64,000 nt of DNA from Deltaproteobacteria bacterium (GCA_016182965.1 JACPFM010000187.1:1-64000), one strand, 5' to 3'. Positions 20,255 to 30,542 are shown, numbered from the stretch's first letter. The notes: generated from the sequence alone by a model not told the origin. Program-made: numbers and translations.

Positions 20255-21517
20255 ATGGGAGATCAGCTCGACGCCGATCTCGCCGCGCTGCGCATCGACC
20301 GCGCCGCGCCGCGGCCCAAGTCGCGCGCCGGCCGGTGGGTCGCGGTCGCGGTGTTGCTCGCGGCGCTGGGCGCCGCCGGGGTGAAGGGCAGGGCGGCGCT
20401 CGAGGCGCGCCTGTTCAAGCCCGAGGTGGCGGTCACCGAGATCACGCTCGTCTCCCCGGCGCAGGCGTCGGTCGATCTCACGTCGACCGGCTACGTGGTG
20501 CCGCAGGCCACCGCGCGCGTCGGCGCCAAGATCATCGGCCGCATCACGAAGGTGAACCTGCAGGAGGGCTCCAAGGTGAAGGCGGGCGACGTGCTCTTCG
20601 AGCTCGACGCCTCCGATCAGAAGAGCCTCCTCGCCGCCGCCAAGGCGAAGGTCTCCGCGGCGCGCGCGCGCGCAGGCGCCGCCAAAGCGAGGGCCGACGC
20701 GGCCAAGGCGACGGCCGAAGAGGTGCGCGCGCAGCTCACGCGCCAGAAGAAGCTGGCCGAGACCGGCACCGTGCCGGCGTCGACGGTCGAGGACCTCGAG
20801 CTGAAGCTCAAGTCGCTCGACGCGCAGGTGGCGGTCGCGCAGGCCGACTGGGCGTCCGCGACCGCCGAAGCGACGGCCGCCGGCGCCGAGGTGCAGTCCG
20901 CCGAGTCGGGGATGCTGCACACCACCGTCACGGCGCCGATCGACGGCACCGCCGTCACCAAGCCGGCGCAGGTCGGCGACGTCGTCGGGCCGACGGTCCT
21001 CTCCGCGCTCGTCGAGCTGGTCGATCTGACCTCGGTGGTCGTCGAGACCGGCGTGCCCGAGGCGAAGCTCTCGCTGGCGAAGCCGGGCGCGCCCTGCGAG
21101 ATCGTCCTCGACGCCTACCCCGACAAGCGGCTCCGCGGCCAGGTGCTCGACATCGCGCCGAAGCTCAACCGCGCCAAGGCCACCGGCACCGTGAAGGTGA
21201 AGTTCATCGAGCCCGAGGTGCGCGTGCTCCCGGAGATGGCGGCGCGGGTGAGCTTCCTGCAGAAGGCGCTCGACCCCTCCCAGCTCAAGGAGCCGCCGAA
21301 GCTGATCGTGCCGTCGAGCGCGCTGTTCGATCGCGGCGGCGTGCAGCACGTGTACGTGCTCGAGGGCGGCAAGGTGCGTCTGCACCCCGTGAAGATCGGC
21401 GCGCCGTTCGCCGGCGGGTTCGTGCTCGTCGAGGGGCCGCCGGCGGGGACGAAGCTGGTCAAGGATCCGCCGGCGACGCTCGGCGACGGACAGGCCGTGA
21501 AGGAGGGCTCCACGTGA
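20255..21517 (+). CDS. Periplasmic adaptor subunit (MacA/HlyD-like)
   Basis: 420 aa. One N-terminal membrane helix (about 28-45), a biotinyl-lipoyl barrel (GYVVPQATARVGAKIIGRI), a long Ala/Lys-rich coiled-coil hairpin at about 125-215, the second lipoyl half (TVTAPIDGTAV) and beta-barrel/membrane-proximal domains. It should bridge the ABC permeases encoded next to an outer-membrane channel, which is not encoded here. The stop overlaps the ATPase GTG by four bases. Confidence 0.87.
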   Translation: MGDQLDADLAALRIDRAAPRPKSRAGRWVAVAVLLAALGAAGVKGRAALEARLFKPEVAVTEITLVSPAQASVDLTSTGYVVPQATARVGAKIIGRITKVNLQEGSKVKAGDVLFELDASDQKSLLAAAKAKVSAARARAGAAKARADAAKATAEEVRAQLTRQKKLAETGTVPASTVEDLELKLKSLDAQVAVAQADWASATAEATAAGAEVQSAESGMLHTTVTAPIDGTAVTKPAQVGDVVGPTVLSALVELVDLTSVVVETGVPEAKLSLAKPGAPCEIVLDAYPDKRLRGQVLDIAPKLNRAKATGTVKVKFIEPEVRVLPEMAARVSFLQKALDPSQLKEPPKLIVPSSALFDRGGVQHVYVLEGGKVRLHPVKIGAPFAGGFVLVEGPPAGTKLVKDPPATLGDGQAVKEGST

Positions 21518-22239
21518 CGGCAGCTGAAACAAAGGCCGAGACCAAGGCCGAATCCAAGGCGGAAGCCGCCGAGGTGCTCATCTCCGTGCGCGGCGTCGTG
21601 AAGACCTACGAGCGCGGCGGCGAGACCTTGCGCGTGCTCGACGGGCTCGATCTCGACGTGAAGAAGGGCGCCTTCGAGGCGCTGATGGGCCCGTCGGGCT
21701 CCGGCAAGAGCACGCTTCTCAACCTGATCGCGGGCCTCGATCGCCCGACCGCCGGCACCATCACCGTCGGCGGCAAGCGCATCGACGAGCTGGGCGAGAG
21801 CGCGCTGGCGAAGTGGCGCGGCGACACCATCGGGTTCGTCTTCCAGTCCTTCAACCTCCTGCCGGTGCTCACCGCCCTCGAGAACGTGACGCTGCCGCTC
21901 CTGCTCACGCGCGTCGCGGCCAAGGAGCGCGAGGCGCGCGCGACGACGGCGCTGCGCATCGTCGGCCTCGAGGATCGGCTGCACCACTACCCGCGCCAGC
22001 TCTCCGGCGGCCAGGAGCAGCGGGTGGCGATCGCGCGCGCCATCGTCAACGATCCGGCGCTCATCGTCGCCGACGAGCCCACCGGCGATCTCGATCGCAA
22101 GAGCGCCGAGGACGTGCTCTCGCTGCTCGAGCGCCTCAACAAACAGCTCGGCAAGACGATCGTGATGGTCACCCACGATCCGGCGGCCGCCGAGCGCGCC
22201 AGCATCGTCCGCCGCCTCGACAAAGGTCAGCTGCAATGA
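21514..22239 (+). CDS. ABC transporter ATPase (MacB/LolD-type)
   Basis: 241 aa. Walker [11 protein letters not shown]-loop [10 protein letters not shown], signature LSGGQEQRV, Walker [13 protein letters not shown] and the H-loop VTHD are all intact. A Lys/Ala/Glu-rich extension of about 20 residues precedes the domain. GTG 21514 overlaps the adaptor stop (GTGA), and the 3' end overlaps the first permease (ATGA). It should energise the two FtsX-like permeases. Confidence 0.92.
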   Translation: MTAAETKAETKAESKAEAAEVLISVRGVVKTYERGGETLRVLDGLDLDVKKGAFEALMGPSGSGKSTLLNLIAGLDRPTAGTITVGGKRIDELGESALAKWRGDTIGFVFQSFNLLPVLTALENVTLPLLLTRVAAKEREARATTALRIVGLEDRLHHYPRQLSGGQEQRVAIARAIVNDPALIVADEPTGDLDRKSAEDVLSLLERLNKQLGKTIVMVTHDPAAAERASIVRRLDKGQLQ

Positions 22240-23411
22240 CGCTGCTCGGCCTCGCGGCGCGCAACGTCCTGCGCAACAAGGTGCGCGCGACGCTCACCGT
22301 GCTCGGCGTCGCCATCTCCGTGCTCACCTTCGTGCTCCTGCGCACCGTGGTCGGCGCGTGGACGGCCGCCGCCGACTTCGCGGTGAAGGACCGCGTGGTC
22401 ACGCGGCACAAGGTCACCTTCGTGATGACGCTGCCGCGCCGTTACGTCGACGACGTCCGCAACGCCCCGCACATCCGCGCCGCCACCTGGGCGAACTGGT
22501 TCGGCGGCAAGGACCCGAAGCACGAGAGCGAGTTCTTCGCGACGCTCGCCGGCGACAGCAAGACCTTCTTCACCGTCTACGACGACATGAAGGTCGACAA
22601 GGAGACGCTCGAGCGCTTCCAGCAGGACCCGCAGGGCGCGATCGTCGGCGACGTCCTCGCCAAGAAGATGGGCTGGAAGGCCGGCGACAAGGTGCTGCTG
22701 GCCAGCAGCATCTACGCGAAGGAGGGCGACTGGGAGTTCCGCATCGCCGGCACCTACACGGCGACGCAGAAGTCCGTCGATCGCTCCACCTTCGTCTTTC
22801 ACTGGACCTACCTGAACGACGGGGTGTCCATCCCCGGCCTGAAGGACCAGGTGGGATGGATCGTCAGCCGCGTCGACGACCCTTCCCAGGCGGCGACCAT
22901 CGGCGTCACCCTCGACAAGCTGTTCGATGACAAGGAAGTGCAGACGCTGAGCCAGGACGAGCGCTCGTTCAACTCGTCGTTCCTCGCGTCGGTCTCCGCC
23001 ATCCTCACCGCGTTCGACATCATCTCGGTCGTGATCCTCGCGATCATGGCGCTCTTGCTCGGCAACACCATCGCCATGGGCGTGCGCGAACGGACGACCG
23101 AGTACGGCGTGCTCAAGGCGATCGGCTTCCGCAACGGGCACATCGTCCTGTTCATCGTCGGCGAGTCGACGTTCGTCGGGCTGCTCGGCGGGCTGGTCGG
23201 CGTGCTCGCGTCGTACCCGATCGTCGAGCGCGGCCTCGGGCGCTTCCTCGAAGAGAACATGGGGGCCTTCTTCCCCTTCTTCCGCATCAACCCGCTGGCG
23301 GCGCTCTTCGCGTTCGTCCTCGCGCTGATGCTCGGCGCGACGGCCGCGGCGATCCCGGCGCTCACCGCGTCGCGGCTGCGCCCGATCGAGGCGCTGCGGA
23401 GGGTCGCCTGA
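22236..23411 (+). CDS. FtsX/MacB-family ABC permease (first)
   Basis: 391 aa. One N-terminal helix (about 18-38), a periplasmic domain of about 230 residues, then three C-terminal helices with the FtsX-type motif RERTTEYGVLKAIGF. Four-helix layout and periplasmic core match MacB/LolC-like mechanotransmission exporters. It overlaps the ATPase by four bases and the next permease by one. Confidence 0.88.
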   Translation: MTLLGLAARNVLRNKVRATLTVLGVAISVLTFVLLRTVVGAWTAAADFAVKDRVVTRHKVTFVMTLPRRYVDDVRNAPHIRAATWANWFGGKDPKHESEFFATLAGDSKTFFTVYDDMKVDKETLERFQQDPQGAIVGDVLAKKMGWKAGDKVLLASSIYAKEGDWEFRIAGTYTATQKSVDRSTFVFHWTYLNDGVSIPGLKDQVGWIVSRVDDPSQAATIGVTLDKLFDDKEVQTLSQDERSFNSSFLASVSAILTAFDIISVVILAIMALLLGNTIAMGVRERTTEYGVLKAIGFRNGHIVLFIVGESTFVGLLGGLVGVLASYPIVERGLGRFLEENMGAFFPFFRINPLAALFAFVLALMLGATAAAIPALTASRLRPIEALRRVA

Positions 23412-24583
23412 TGATGATCCCCCTCCGCTACAACCTGCGCAGCCTCGCGGTGCGCAAGACCACCACCTTCGCCACCGCCTTCGGCATCGCCCTCGTGGTG
23501 TTCGTCCTCGCGTCGGCGCTGATGCTCTCGGCCGGCGTGCGCAAGACGATGAGGACCTCGGGGCACCCCGACGTCGCCATCGTGATGCGCAAGGGCAGCG
23601 ACAACGAGCTCTCGAGCACCGTCGAGTCGGCGAGCATCAACGTCATCGCGGCGGCTCCCGGCGCCAAGGCGTCGACGCCCGATCTGCCGTCGTCGTCACC
23701 CGAGCTCGTGATCGTCGCCGCGATCGAGAAGCTCGGCGCCTCGGGCGTGACCAACGTGCAGCTGCGCGGCGTCCCCGAGCACGGCATGCGCTTCCGCCCC
23801 GAGATGCGCATCATCGCCGGGCGCGCGCCCGCGCCGGGGCAGGACGAGGTGATGATCGGCGCGCGCCTGCGCGGCCGCTTCCGCGGGCTCGACCTCGGTC
23901 AGAGCTTCGAGATCCGCAAGAACCGTCAGGCCAGGGTGGTCGGCGTGTTCGAGGCTGGCGGCACCTCGCACGACTCCGAGGTCTGGATGGACCTCGACCT
24001 GCTCCGCACGTCGTTCTCGCGTCAGGGCTACGTCTCGTCGGTGCGCGTGCGGCTCTCGTCGCCGGCCGCGTTCGACGCGTTCCGCGCCGCGATCGAGGGC
24101 GAGAAGCGCTTCGGCTTCATGGCGCTGCGCGAGGCGGAGTTCTACGAGAAGCAGTCCGAGGGCACGAGCATCTTCATCTCGGCCATCGGCTCGATCGTGT
24201 CGGTGTTCTTCGCCATCGGCGCGATGATCGGCGCGATGATCACGATGTACGGCGCCGTCGCCAACCGCCAGCGCGAGATCGGCACGCTCCGCGCGATCGG
24301 CTTCTCGCGGCGGGCGATCCTGCTGTCGTTCCTCCTCGAGTCGACGTCGCTCGCCCTGATCGGCGGCGCGGTCGGCGTCGCCGGCGCGATGGCCATGGGC
24401 TTCGTGAAGATCTCGATGATGAACTTCCAGAGCTGGTCGGAGATGGTCTTCACCTTCGACCCCACGCCGCAGGTGATCCTCACTGCGTTCACCTTCGCGG
24501 CGTCGATGGGCCTCCTCGGGGGCTTCCTGCCGGCGATCCGAGCGGCGCGCACCTCGCCGGTCGAGGCGATGCGCGGCGGCTGA
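23411..24583 (+). CDS. FtsX/MacB-family ABC permease (second)
   Basis: 390 aa with the same four-helix layout as its neighbour and the motif NRQREIGTLRAIGFSRRAI. The pair probably forms a heterodimer, as in LolCDE-like systems, rather than the MacB homodimer with fused ATPase. TGATG coupling joins it to the preceding gene. A heptamer array follows 37 bases downstream. Confidence 0.88.
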   Translation: MMIPLRYNLRSLAVRKTTTFATAFGIALVVFVLASALMLSAGVRKTMRTSGHPDVAIVMRKGSDNELSSTVESASINVIAAAPGAKASTPDLPSSSPELVIVAAIEKLGASGVTNVQLRGVPEHGMRFRPEMRIIAGRAPAPGQDEVMIGARLRGRFRGLDLGQSFEIRKNRQARVVGVFEAGGTSHDSEVWMDLDLLRTSFSRQGYVSSVRVRLSSPAAFDAFRAAIEGEKRFGFMALREAEFYEKQSEGTSIFISAIGSIVSVFFAIGAMIGAMITMYGAVANRQREIGTLRAIGFSRRAILLSFLLESTSLALIGGAVGVAGAMAMGFVKISMMNFQSWSEMVFTFDPTPQVILTAFTFAASMGLLGGFLPAIRAARTSPVEAMRGG

Positions 24584-24620
24584 TCGGGAGTCGTCAGTCG
24601 AGCGTCGTTAGCTGAAGAAG

Positions 24621-24651
24621 GTCTAGAGTCTAGAGTCTAGAGTCTAGAGTC
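24621..24651. repeat. Heptanucleotide array (GTCTAGA)4
   Basis: Four exact GTCTAGA units plus GTC. Each contains the palindrome TCTAGA, so the array can pair with itself. Just upstream, 24598-24618 holds decayed GTCGTCAGTCG-like units resembling the array at 60435. It sits downstream of the ABC operon. Confidence 0.85.
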
Positions 24652-24834
24652 CCGGTGCAGAGCCGGAGCCAAGCCGACTCATCCTCCGTGGTGCGGCGCA
24701 CCCGATGGGAACTTCAGTCGTCAAGCACGGTCGAGGTCGAAGAGAAGAGGCGACATCGACGGGCTCGCGCCCGAGAACATCGGCTGGCCGGACGTGCCGC
24801 GCGCGGCTGCGTTTCAGAGAGAGGAGCCGTGTCG

Positions 24835-25140
24835 ATGGATAGATGGCCCGACCTGCACGACGCGACCCTGGAGTCGCTCGAGCTGCATTGGTCGTCGGGG
24901 GAGGCGGTCATGCGGATTCGCACGGGCGATGCGGCGCATCCTCAGCGCGTGATCGTGGCGTCGGGGGTACTGCGACTCCGGTGTGACCGGCAGTTGCCAT
25001 GGGGAGCGAGCGCCTCGATCAACGTCGTTCGCGGTCCAACTGCAGCTGGAGACGGTGCTTCCGTGCTCGAGATCGAGATGCAGTCCGGTGACGTGATTCT
25101 CATCGAAACAGGCGCGTTCACGCTGCAGGACGCGAAGTGA
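24835..25140 (+). CDS. Small conserved-looking protein with LHDATLESL motif
   Basis: 101 aa. Begins WPDLHDATLESLELHWSSGE, a layout seen in small beta-rich proteins with an F/L-HDA motif (some immunity-protein-like), but I cannot assign it. ATG 24835 has AGGAG eight bases upstream; GTG 24829 is too close to the same site. Confidence 0.6.
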   Translation: MDRWPDLHDATLESLELHWSSGEAVMRIRTGDAAHPQRVIVASGVLRLRCDRQLPWGASASINVVRGPTAAGDGASVLEIEMQSGDVILIETGAFTLQDAK

Positions 25141-25218
25141 TCGTCAGGTGCCGTCCTTGCGTGGCGCCGATGCGGCGACAGCCGCGAGCGAAGCGAGCAC
25201 CAGCCCTGCGAGGACGTG

Positions 25219-25333
25219 AAGGCCGGGGTTCATACCCCGGCCTTGAGGTGCTGTCGGTGCCCCGGCCTTCAGGCCGGGGGTCTCATTAGAGACCGGTGAA
25301 TGCCCCGGCCTTCGGGGTCCTTCAGGCCGGGGC
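25219..25333. repeat. Cluster of REP-like palindromes (CCCCGGCCT core)
   Basis: Three hairpins share the core CCCCGGCCT/AGGCCGGGG: 25219-25244 (10-bp stem, loop TTCATA), 25260-25279 (9-bp arms, nearly no loop) and 25302-25333 (10-bp stem, 12-base loop). A fourth, different hairpin, GGTCTC-atta-GAGACC, sits at 25279-25294. The cluster separates two convergent genes, so it can act as a terminator. The repeated core also resembles REP/REPIN elements mobilised by RAYT transposases, one of which lies 7 kb away. Confidence 0.75.
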
Positions 25334-25341
25334 GTTCGTGA

Positions 25342-26058
25342 TTACCGCATCCGGCTCCAGAACGTCCGCTCCGACGAGATGTCGTCGAAGGTGTCCTGCA
25401 GCTCCTCGTCGACGTCCGCTTCGCGCGCGACGTCGGCCATCGCGATGATGCCCATCAGCCGATCGCCGCGGGCGACGACCGGGATGCGCCGGACCTGGTG
25501 CTCGCTCATCAGCCGCAGCACCGCGTGCAGCGACTCGTCCTCGGTGACGCACTCGACGTCGTCGGTCATCACGTCGCGCGCGCGCGCCTCCCGCATGTCG
25601 ATCCCGTGCGCGACCAGGCGACAGACGATGTCGCGATCGGTGACCACGCCGAGCAGCCGGCCGTCGGCCTCGGTGATCGGCACGATGCCGCAGTCCTCGT
25701 CGATCATGATCTGCGCGATCTGCTGCACGGTGTCGGTCGGCTGCGCCGCGCGCGGGTTGCGCGTCATGATGTCGCGCGCGCGGAGGCCGCCGCGGCGCCA
25801 ACGGCGCGGGCCGCGCTGCTCCTCGCGCTCGCCGCGCTCGGCGCCCTCCCGGAACGAGGAGCGTTCGCGATCCCGATCGCGCGCGCGCCCGAAGGGGCCT
25901 TCGCGCGTCGACAGCTCTCCGCGGCCGACGTCGCGTTCGCCGACCATTTCGCGCCCGCCGCGCACGCCGCGTTCGTCTTCGCGCCCGCGCATGCCGCGCA
26001 CCTCTTCGAGCCCGCGCCCGTGACCATTTCCGCCGTAGGTTCCGTTCCTCGGGTTCAT
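25342..26058 (-). CDS. CBS-domain pair protein with Arg/Gly/Glu-rich N-terminus
   Basis: 238 aa. The first 90 residues are low-complexity and rich in Arg, Gly and Glu (repeated GRE/RGE), probably disordered and nucleic-acid-binding. Two CBS domains follow (ARDIMTRNPRAAQPTD; ARDVMTDDVECVTEDE, each ending in a VTDRDI/IAMADV box). ATG 26058 is chosen because GAGGAGG lies five bases upstream. Confidence 0.85.
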   Translation of the reverse strand: MNPRNGTYGGNGHGRGLEEVRGMRGREDERGVRGGREMVGERDVGRGELSTREGPFGRARDRDRERSSFREGAERGEREEQRGPRRWRRGGLRARDIMTRNPRAAQPTDTVQQIAQIMIDEDCGIVPITEADGRLLGVVTDRDIVCRLVAHGIDMREARARDVMTDDVECVTEDESLHAVLRLMSEHQVRRIPVVARGDRLMGIIAMADVAREADVDEELQDTFDDISSERTFWSRMR

Positions 26059-26691
26059 CCTGACCTCCTCACCGCGTCCATCGTGCCGACGCGCGGCGGC
26101 GCTCTGCTCCGCCGCGGTCCTCTTCCTCACGTCTCCTCGCCGGTCGTCACGCCCGCGCCATTCGGCCGCGCGCCGGCCTCGCTCGCGACCGGTCGCGGGC
26201 GGCCCGTCCGTGCCTCGTCGCGCCCAGGCGAACGGGAGGGGCCCTCGTCGTGTCCTGCTTGCCCGTGTCGATCATGCGTGCATCTCTCCCGCTTGGGCCG
26301 TTCCCCGCCGAGCGGGCGCGGGCAGTCGTCTCTGCTCACGGCGTGCAGGGTTGGTCCGCGTCGGCGCGTCTGCGCGCGGTCGAGCCGCACAGCCGGCCCA
26401 CGGTCACGACCACGGAGCACCGCGGGTGCCACCCGCGCCATGGTCCCGCGCCATGGCAGGGCGGGCAGGGCGACCGACCCGAACCTGGGGTGGGCTCCGC
26501 TCAGCGTCACCGGAAGACGGACGGGCCCATGAGGGCCGCGGATCGTCCGTTTTCTTCGCGACGGTGCCGGCGATCGCTTACGGTTCCGTTGACGTTCAGC
26601 TCGTAAGTGCTAGCCCCAAGCGCGTTCGACACCGGGTGGGGGGACTCGAGCTCAGCTCGGGACGGTCGTCGGCGCGTCCTCGAAGGAGTCC
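26059..26691. other. 633-base intergenic region without a supported gene
   Basis: Open frames here have compositions unlike the neighbouring genes and no recognisable motif. A direct repeat of GCGCCATGG occurs twice near 26450. TTGACG (26589-26594), 16 bases, TAGCCC (26611-26616) is a possible promoter for the lipoprotein at 26692. Confidence 0.4.
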
Positions 26692-27756
26692 ATGCACGTG
26701 CTTCTCCGCCGCGTCAGCTTCGCTTTCTCCACTGCCTTCGTCGCTGCCGGGTCGCTTTCGCTCGCGCTCTGCGCCGGTGCCGGGTGTCGTCACGACCGCC
26801 CGCCGCCCGAAGAGAAGATCGACGCGCCCATCCCCGACACGCCGCCCCCGGACGGGCAGACCGCCCAGCCCGTGAGCGTCCTGCCGCCGGGGGCCGATCG
26901 CGATCAGCCCGCCGATCTCGCGTGCCTCGACATGGGCCGGCCCGACGCAGGCCCGATCTTCCCGCCCGAGGCGGGCGCCGACGGGGAGGCCGATGGCGGC
27001 GACGAGGCCGGGGTCTCCGACGCCGCCGACGGCGGCACGGTGCCCGTCGGAACGCTCGTCGAGAAGCAGGTCGAGCTCGTCGCGTTCGGCACGGGCGGCG
27101 CCGACAAGCTCGCGAAGCAGACGGTCGACGTCTTCTACTACAACACGTTCTCGCGCGAGCCCGACGTCAAGGGCATCGTCACCGACGACAAGGGCCTGTT
27201 CAAGGTGTGGCTGCCGGCCGGCGTGCGCGTCGGCTATCACGTGCGCGCGAGCGACATGCTCGGCGCCTACTACGCCCTCGACGATCTCCACGAGATCGTC
27301 CCGCCGGCGAAGGACGTCCGCTGGCAGGGCCTCACCCGCTCGAGGCAGGACGACCTCGCGCTCGCGATCACCGGCGAGAAGGGCTACGTGATGCCCAAGG
27401 GAACGGGCATCCTCGCGGGCCGCGTCTACGACTGCAACCGGCACTACATCCAGTACGCGACGCTGCACCTGTACGACGTCACCGACAACCCGGCGGGCGT
27501 GGAGCTGTCCTTCGGGAAGTGCGGTGCCGGCCTCTGCCTCATCTACATGAACGACACCGAGCTGCCCGAGCGCGGCCGCGACTACACGTCGCGCTCCGGC
27601 CTGTTCGCGATGGTCGACGTTCCCGTCCACCGCAAGCTGCAGCTGCGCGCGACGGGCCTTCTGCCTGACGGCAGCGCCGTCAAGACCGTCGCGCGCCGCG
27701 ACGTCGAGCTGAAGGAGAACGCGATCACGATCATGTATCTCGAGCCGAGCAACTGA
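26692..27756 (+). CDS. Secreted lipoprotein with carboxypeptidase-regulatory-like beta domains
   Basis: 354 aa. Signal peptide and lipobox GAGC, an acidic Pro/Asp/Gly-rich linker to about residue 115, then two beta-rich segments. One has VTDDKGLFKVWLPAGVRVGY, the form of carboxypeptidase-regulatory/transthyretin-like domains. AAGGAG lies just upstream of the ATG. Probably a surface protein; no enzymatic motif is seen. Confidence 0.7.
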   Translation: MHVLLRRVSFAFSTAFVAAGSLSLALCAGAGCRHDRPPPEEKIDAPIPDTPPPDGQTAQPVSVLPPGADRDQPADLACLDMGRPDAGPIFPPEAGADGEADGGDEAGVSDAADGGTVPVGTLVEKQVELVAFGTGGADKLAKQTVDVFYYNTFSREPDVKGIVTDDKGLFKVWLPAGVRVGYHVRASDMLGAYYALDDLHEIVPPAKDVRWQGLTRSRQDDLALAITGEKGYVMPKGTGILAGRVYDCNRHYIQYATLHLYDVTDNPAGVELSFGKCGAGLCLIYMNDTELPERGRDYTSRSGLFAMVDVPVHRKLQLRATGLLPDGSAVKTVARRDVELKENAITIMYLEPSN

Positions 27757-27930
27757 GCTCGGCCCGCGGGCGGACGCGCTGACACGAGCGTCGCCTCTCG
27801 GGGCGGACGCGCCGACCGAGGGCCGCACGCCGCTGCCGGACGCGCGCACGGCTCGGCGTCCGTTCGTGCACGACTCCGTGAACGCGCTGCTCTCCGGTGC
27901 CGCCGTCGGCCGGGGAGCGGTTCTTGATGG

Positions 27931-27974
27931 GTGCCCTCTGCGCGCTCGCACCCCGCGGGCACGAACGCAGAGGG
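27931..27974 (+). promoter_or_regulatory. Leader hairpin that can sequester the ribosome binding site
   Basis: CCCTCTGCG (27934-27942) pairs perfectly with CGCAGAGGG (27966-27974), which contains the purine-rich ribosome binding site of the gene at 27981. A competing pair, GTGCCC (27931-27936) with GGGCAC (27957-27962), shares bases with the first arm. The two folds exclude each other or form a pseudoknot. This is the shape of a translational on/off switch; the trigger is unknown. Confidence 0.45.
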
Positions 27975-27980
27975 GGACGC

Positions 27981-28427
27981 ATGGCACAGAAACAGGACGG
28001 GACCGCGAAGGTCTTCGCAGAGATCGAACAGGCCTTGGGGCAGGTTCCCGATTGGTTCCGCAAGATGCCCGAGCCCGCGATGAGCGCCTTCTGGGGCATG
28101 ATGCGCGATTTCCAGCTGGCCGAGACGAAGATCCCGAGCAAGTACAAGGAGCTGATCGGGATCGCCGTCTCCGGCGCGACGCGCTGCAGGTACTGCGCGC
28201 TGTTCCACACGGAGGCCGCGCGCATGGCGGGCGCCACCGACGAGGAGATCTCCGAGGCGTCGGCGATGGCCGGCCTGACGATGTACGGCAGCACGTACCT
28301 CAACGCGATGCAGACCGACTACGATCAGTTCGCGCGCGAGACGCGCGAGATCGTCGAGTTCGTCAAGCGCCAGCAGGCGCAGCAGGGCAAGGCGCCTCAA
28401 GCAGCGAAAGGGGCGCGTGTCTCGTGA
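27981..28427 (+). CDS. Carboxymuconolactone decarboxylase / AhpD-like protein
   Basis: 148 aa. The active-site signature CRYCALFHTEAA (CxxC with a histidine three residues later) is that of AhpD-like peroxidase partners. These proteins use the cysteine pair to reduce peroxides or recycle peroxiredoxins. ATG 27981 follows AGAGGGGG; a hairpin can mask this site. It overlaps the next small gene by 11 bases, so the two are co-expressed. Confidence 0.88.
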   Translation: MAQKQDGTAKVFAEIEQALGQVPDWFRKMPEPAMSAFWGMMRDFQLAETKIPSKYKELIGIAVSGATRCRYCALFHTEAARMAGATDEEISEASAMAGLTMYGSTYLNAMQTDYDQFARETREIVEFVKRQQAQQGKAPQAAKGARVS

Positions 28428-28683
28428 GGCGCTGATCGCGCAGCTCGAGGCCGACGGTCTGCTCCACCGCGTCGACGGCAGGCTCCGCACGACGCGGCGG
28501 TGGCAGGGCGCGATGATGCGCGCCGCCCTGCGCCTGAACGGCCTGAACGAAGGGAGCGACGAGGGCGCCGATCTGCGCGTCCCCGTCGCCGCCGCGCTGG
28601 TCGAGGTCTACGGCGTCGACACGAGCGACGACACCCTCGTCGAGCTCATCGCGATCCTGACGCCTCTCGAAGCGACGCTCTGA
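28417..28683 (+). CDS. Small protein co-transcribed with the AhpD-like gene
   Basis: 88 aa starting at GTG 28417 (AAAGGGG upstream). Predicted helical, with an N-terminal winged-helix-like stretch (MSREALIAQLEADGLLHRVD) and acidic C-terminus. No family recognised. It overlaps the AhpD-like gene and might be its partner or regulator. Confidence 0.6.
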   Translation: MSREALIAQLEADGLLHRVDGRLRTTRRWQGAMMRAALRLNGLNEGSDEGADLRVPVAAALVEVYGVDTSDDTLVELIAILTPLEATL

Positions 28684-28716
28684 CGAGCGGGGCCAAGCGA
28701 CGCTCTGACGAGCGGG
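28671..28716. repeat. Tandem duplication of a small hairpin
   Basis: A 25-base unit starting AGCGACGCTCTGACGAGCGG is repeated (second copy 21 bases, identical). Each copy holds CGCTC-TGAC-GAGCG, a 5-bp stem. The first copy contains the end of the 88-residue gene; the pair fills the gap to the convergent PilZ gene and may be a doubled terminator. Confidence 0.8.
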
Positions 28717-28717
28717 T

Positions 28718-29158
28718 TCAGTCCTTGTGGAACTGCAGGCCGGCGACCACACCGTCGGCCTGCTCGCGCACCCACTGCACGCGCGCGGTGCCGAGGTAGT
28801 TCTTGCCGGCGCTGACCACCTCGATCTGGATGACGTCGCCCGGCTTGAGCGGCTCTTCGGTGATGATGCGCATGCCGCCGTGGCAGACGTTGAGCGCCCA
28901 GCCCTCGAAGATCGCCTCGATCTCGACGTCGGTGACCTTCGAGCCTTCCTTCTCGACCTTGGTGATGGCGACCGGCTTGGCGAACGGGATGCGCTCGCCT
29001 TGCCGGCGCGCGCCCCAACGCGCGTCGATCTCGCCGTCGTCGGGCAGGAGCGCGACGAGGCGGTCGAGCGGGAGGGCAGGCGGCTCGCTGGGCGAAGCCT
29101 CGCTGAGCGTGGCGTTGAGGGGCACCGCGGGCTTCAGATCGGTCTGATCGTCACTCAT
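28718..29158 (-). CDS. PilZ-domain protein
   Basis: 146 aa. After a flexible 45-residue N-terminus the c-di-GMP-binding signature appears as RRQGER (RxxxR) and NVCHGGMRI at the D/NxSxxG position. Cysteine replaces the usual serine, so nucleotide binding needs testing. Single-domain PilZ proteins usually act as c-di-GMP receptors for motility or secretion. Confidence 0.75.
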   Translation of the reverse strand: MSDDQTDLKPAVPLNATLSEASPSEPPALPLDRLVALLPDDGEIDARWGARRQGERIPFAKPVAITKVEKEGSKVTDVEIEAIFEGWALNVCHGGMRIITEEPLKPGDVIQIEVVSAGKNYLGTARVQWVREQADGVVAGLQFHKD

Positions 29159-29268
29159 CGACCCAGGAAGCCTCGCACGAGCGTGTGGTACGTCAAGGGA
29201 CTTGCGCGTGGGCTGCGCTCCCTGGAGTCAGAGCGCGAGGGAGTCAGAGCGCGAGCGCGTGGAACCTC

Positions 29269-29293
29269 GGCCCCGCTCGCGAGGCGCGGGGCC
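29269..29293. terminator. Terminator hairpin downstream of the acyl-CoA dehydrogenase
   Basis: GGCCCCGC pairs with GCGGGGCC around a nine-base loop, starting 17 bases past the stop of the minus-strand gene. Just beyond it, 29223-29253 holds two tandem copies of GGAGTCAGAGCGCGA. Confidence 0.55.
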
Positions 29294-29309
29294 AAGGGCC
29301 GCGACGTGG

Positions 29310-30452
<1,143 letters not shown>

Positions 30453-30542
30453 GCCGGCGGACTACCGCAGGTTTCCGCGCGCGTCAGCGGCGGCCTCGCC
30501 GCGCGATGGGAAAGGTCATGAACGCCGCGAATGCGGGGGTGT

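Noticed and set aside
26127-26510. 127-codon minus-strand frame in the 633-base gap
   Set aside because: Composition (Arg/Gly/Pro, dispersed His and Thr) is unlike neighbouring proteins and there is no start signal.
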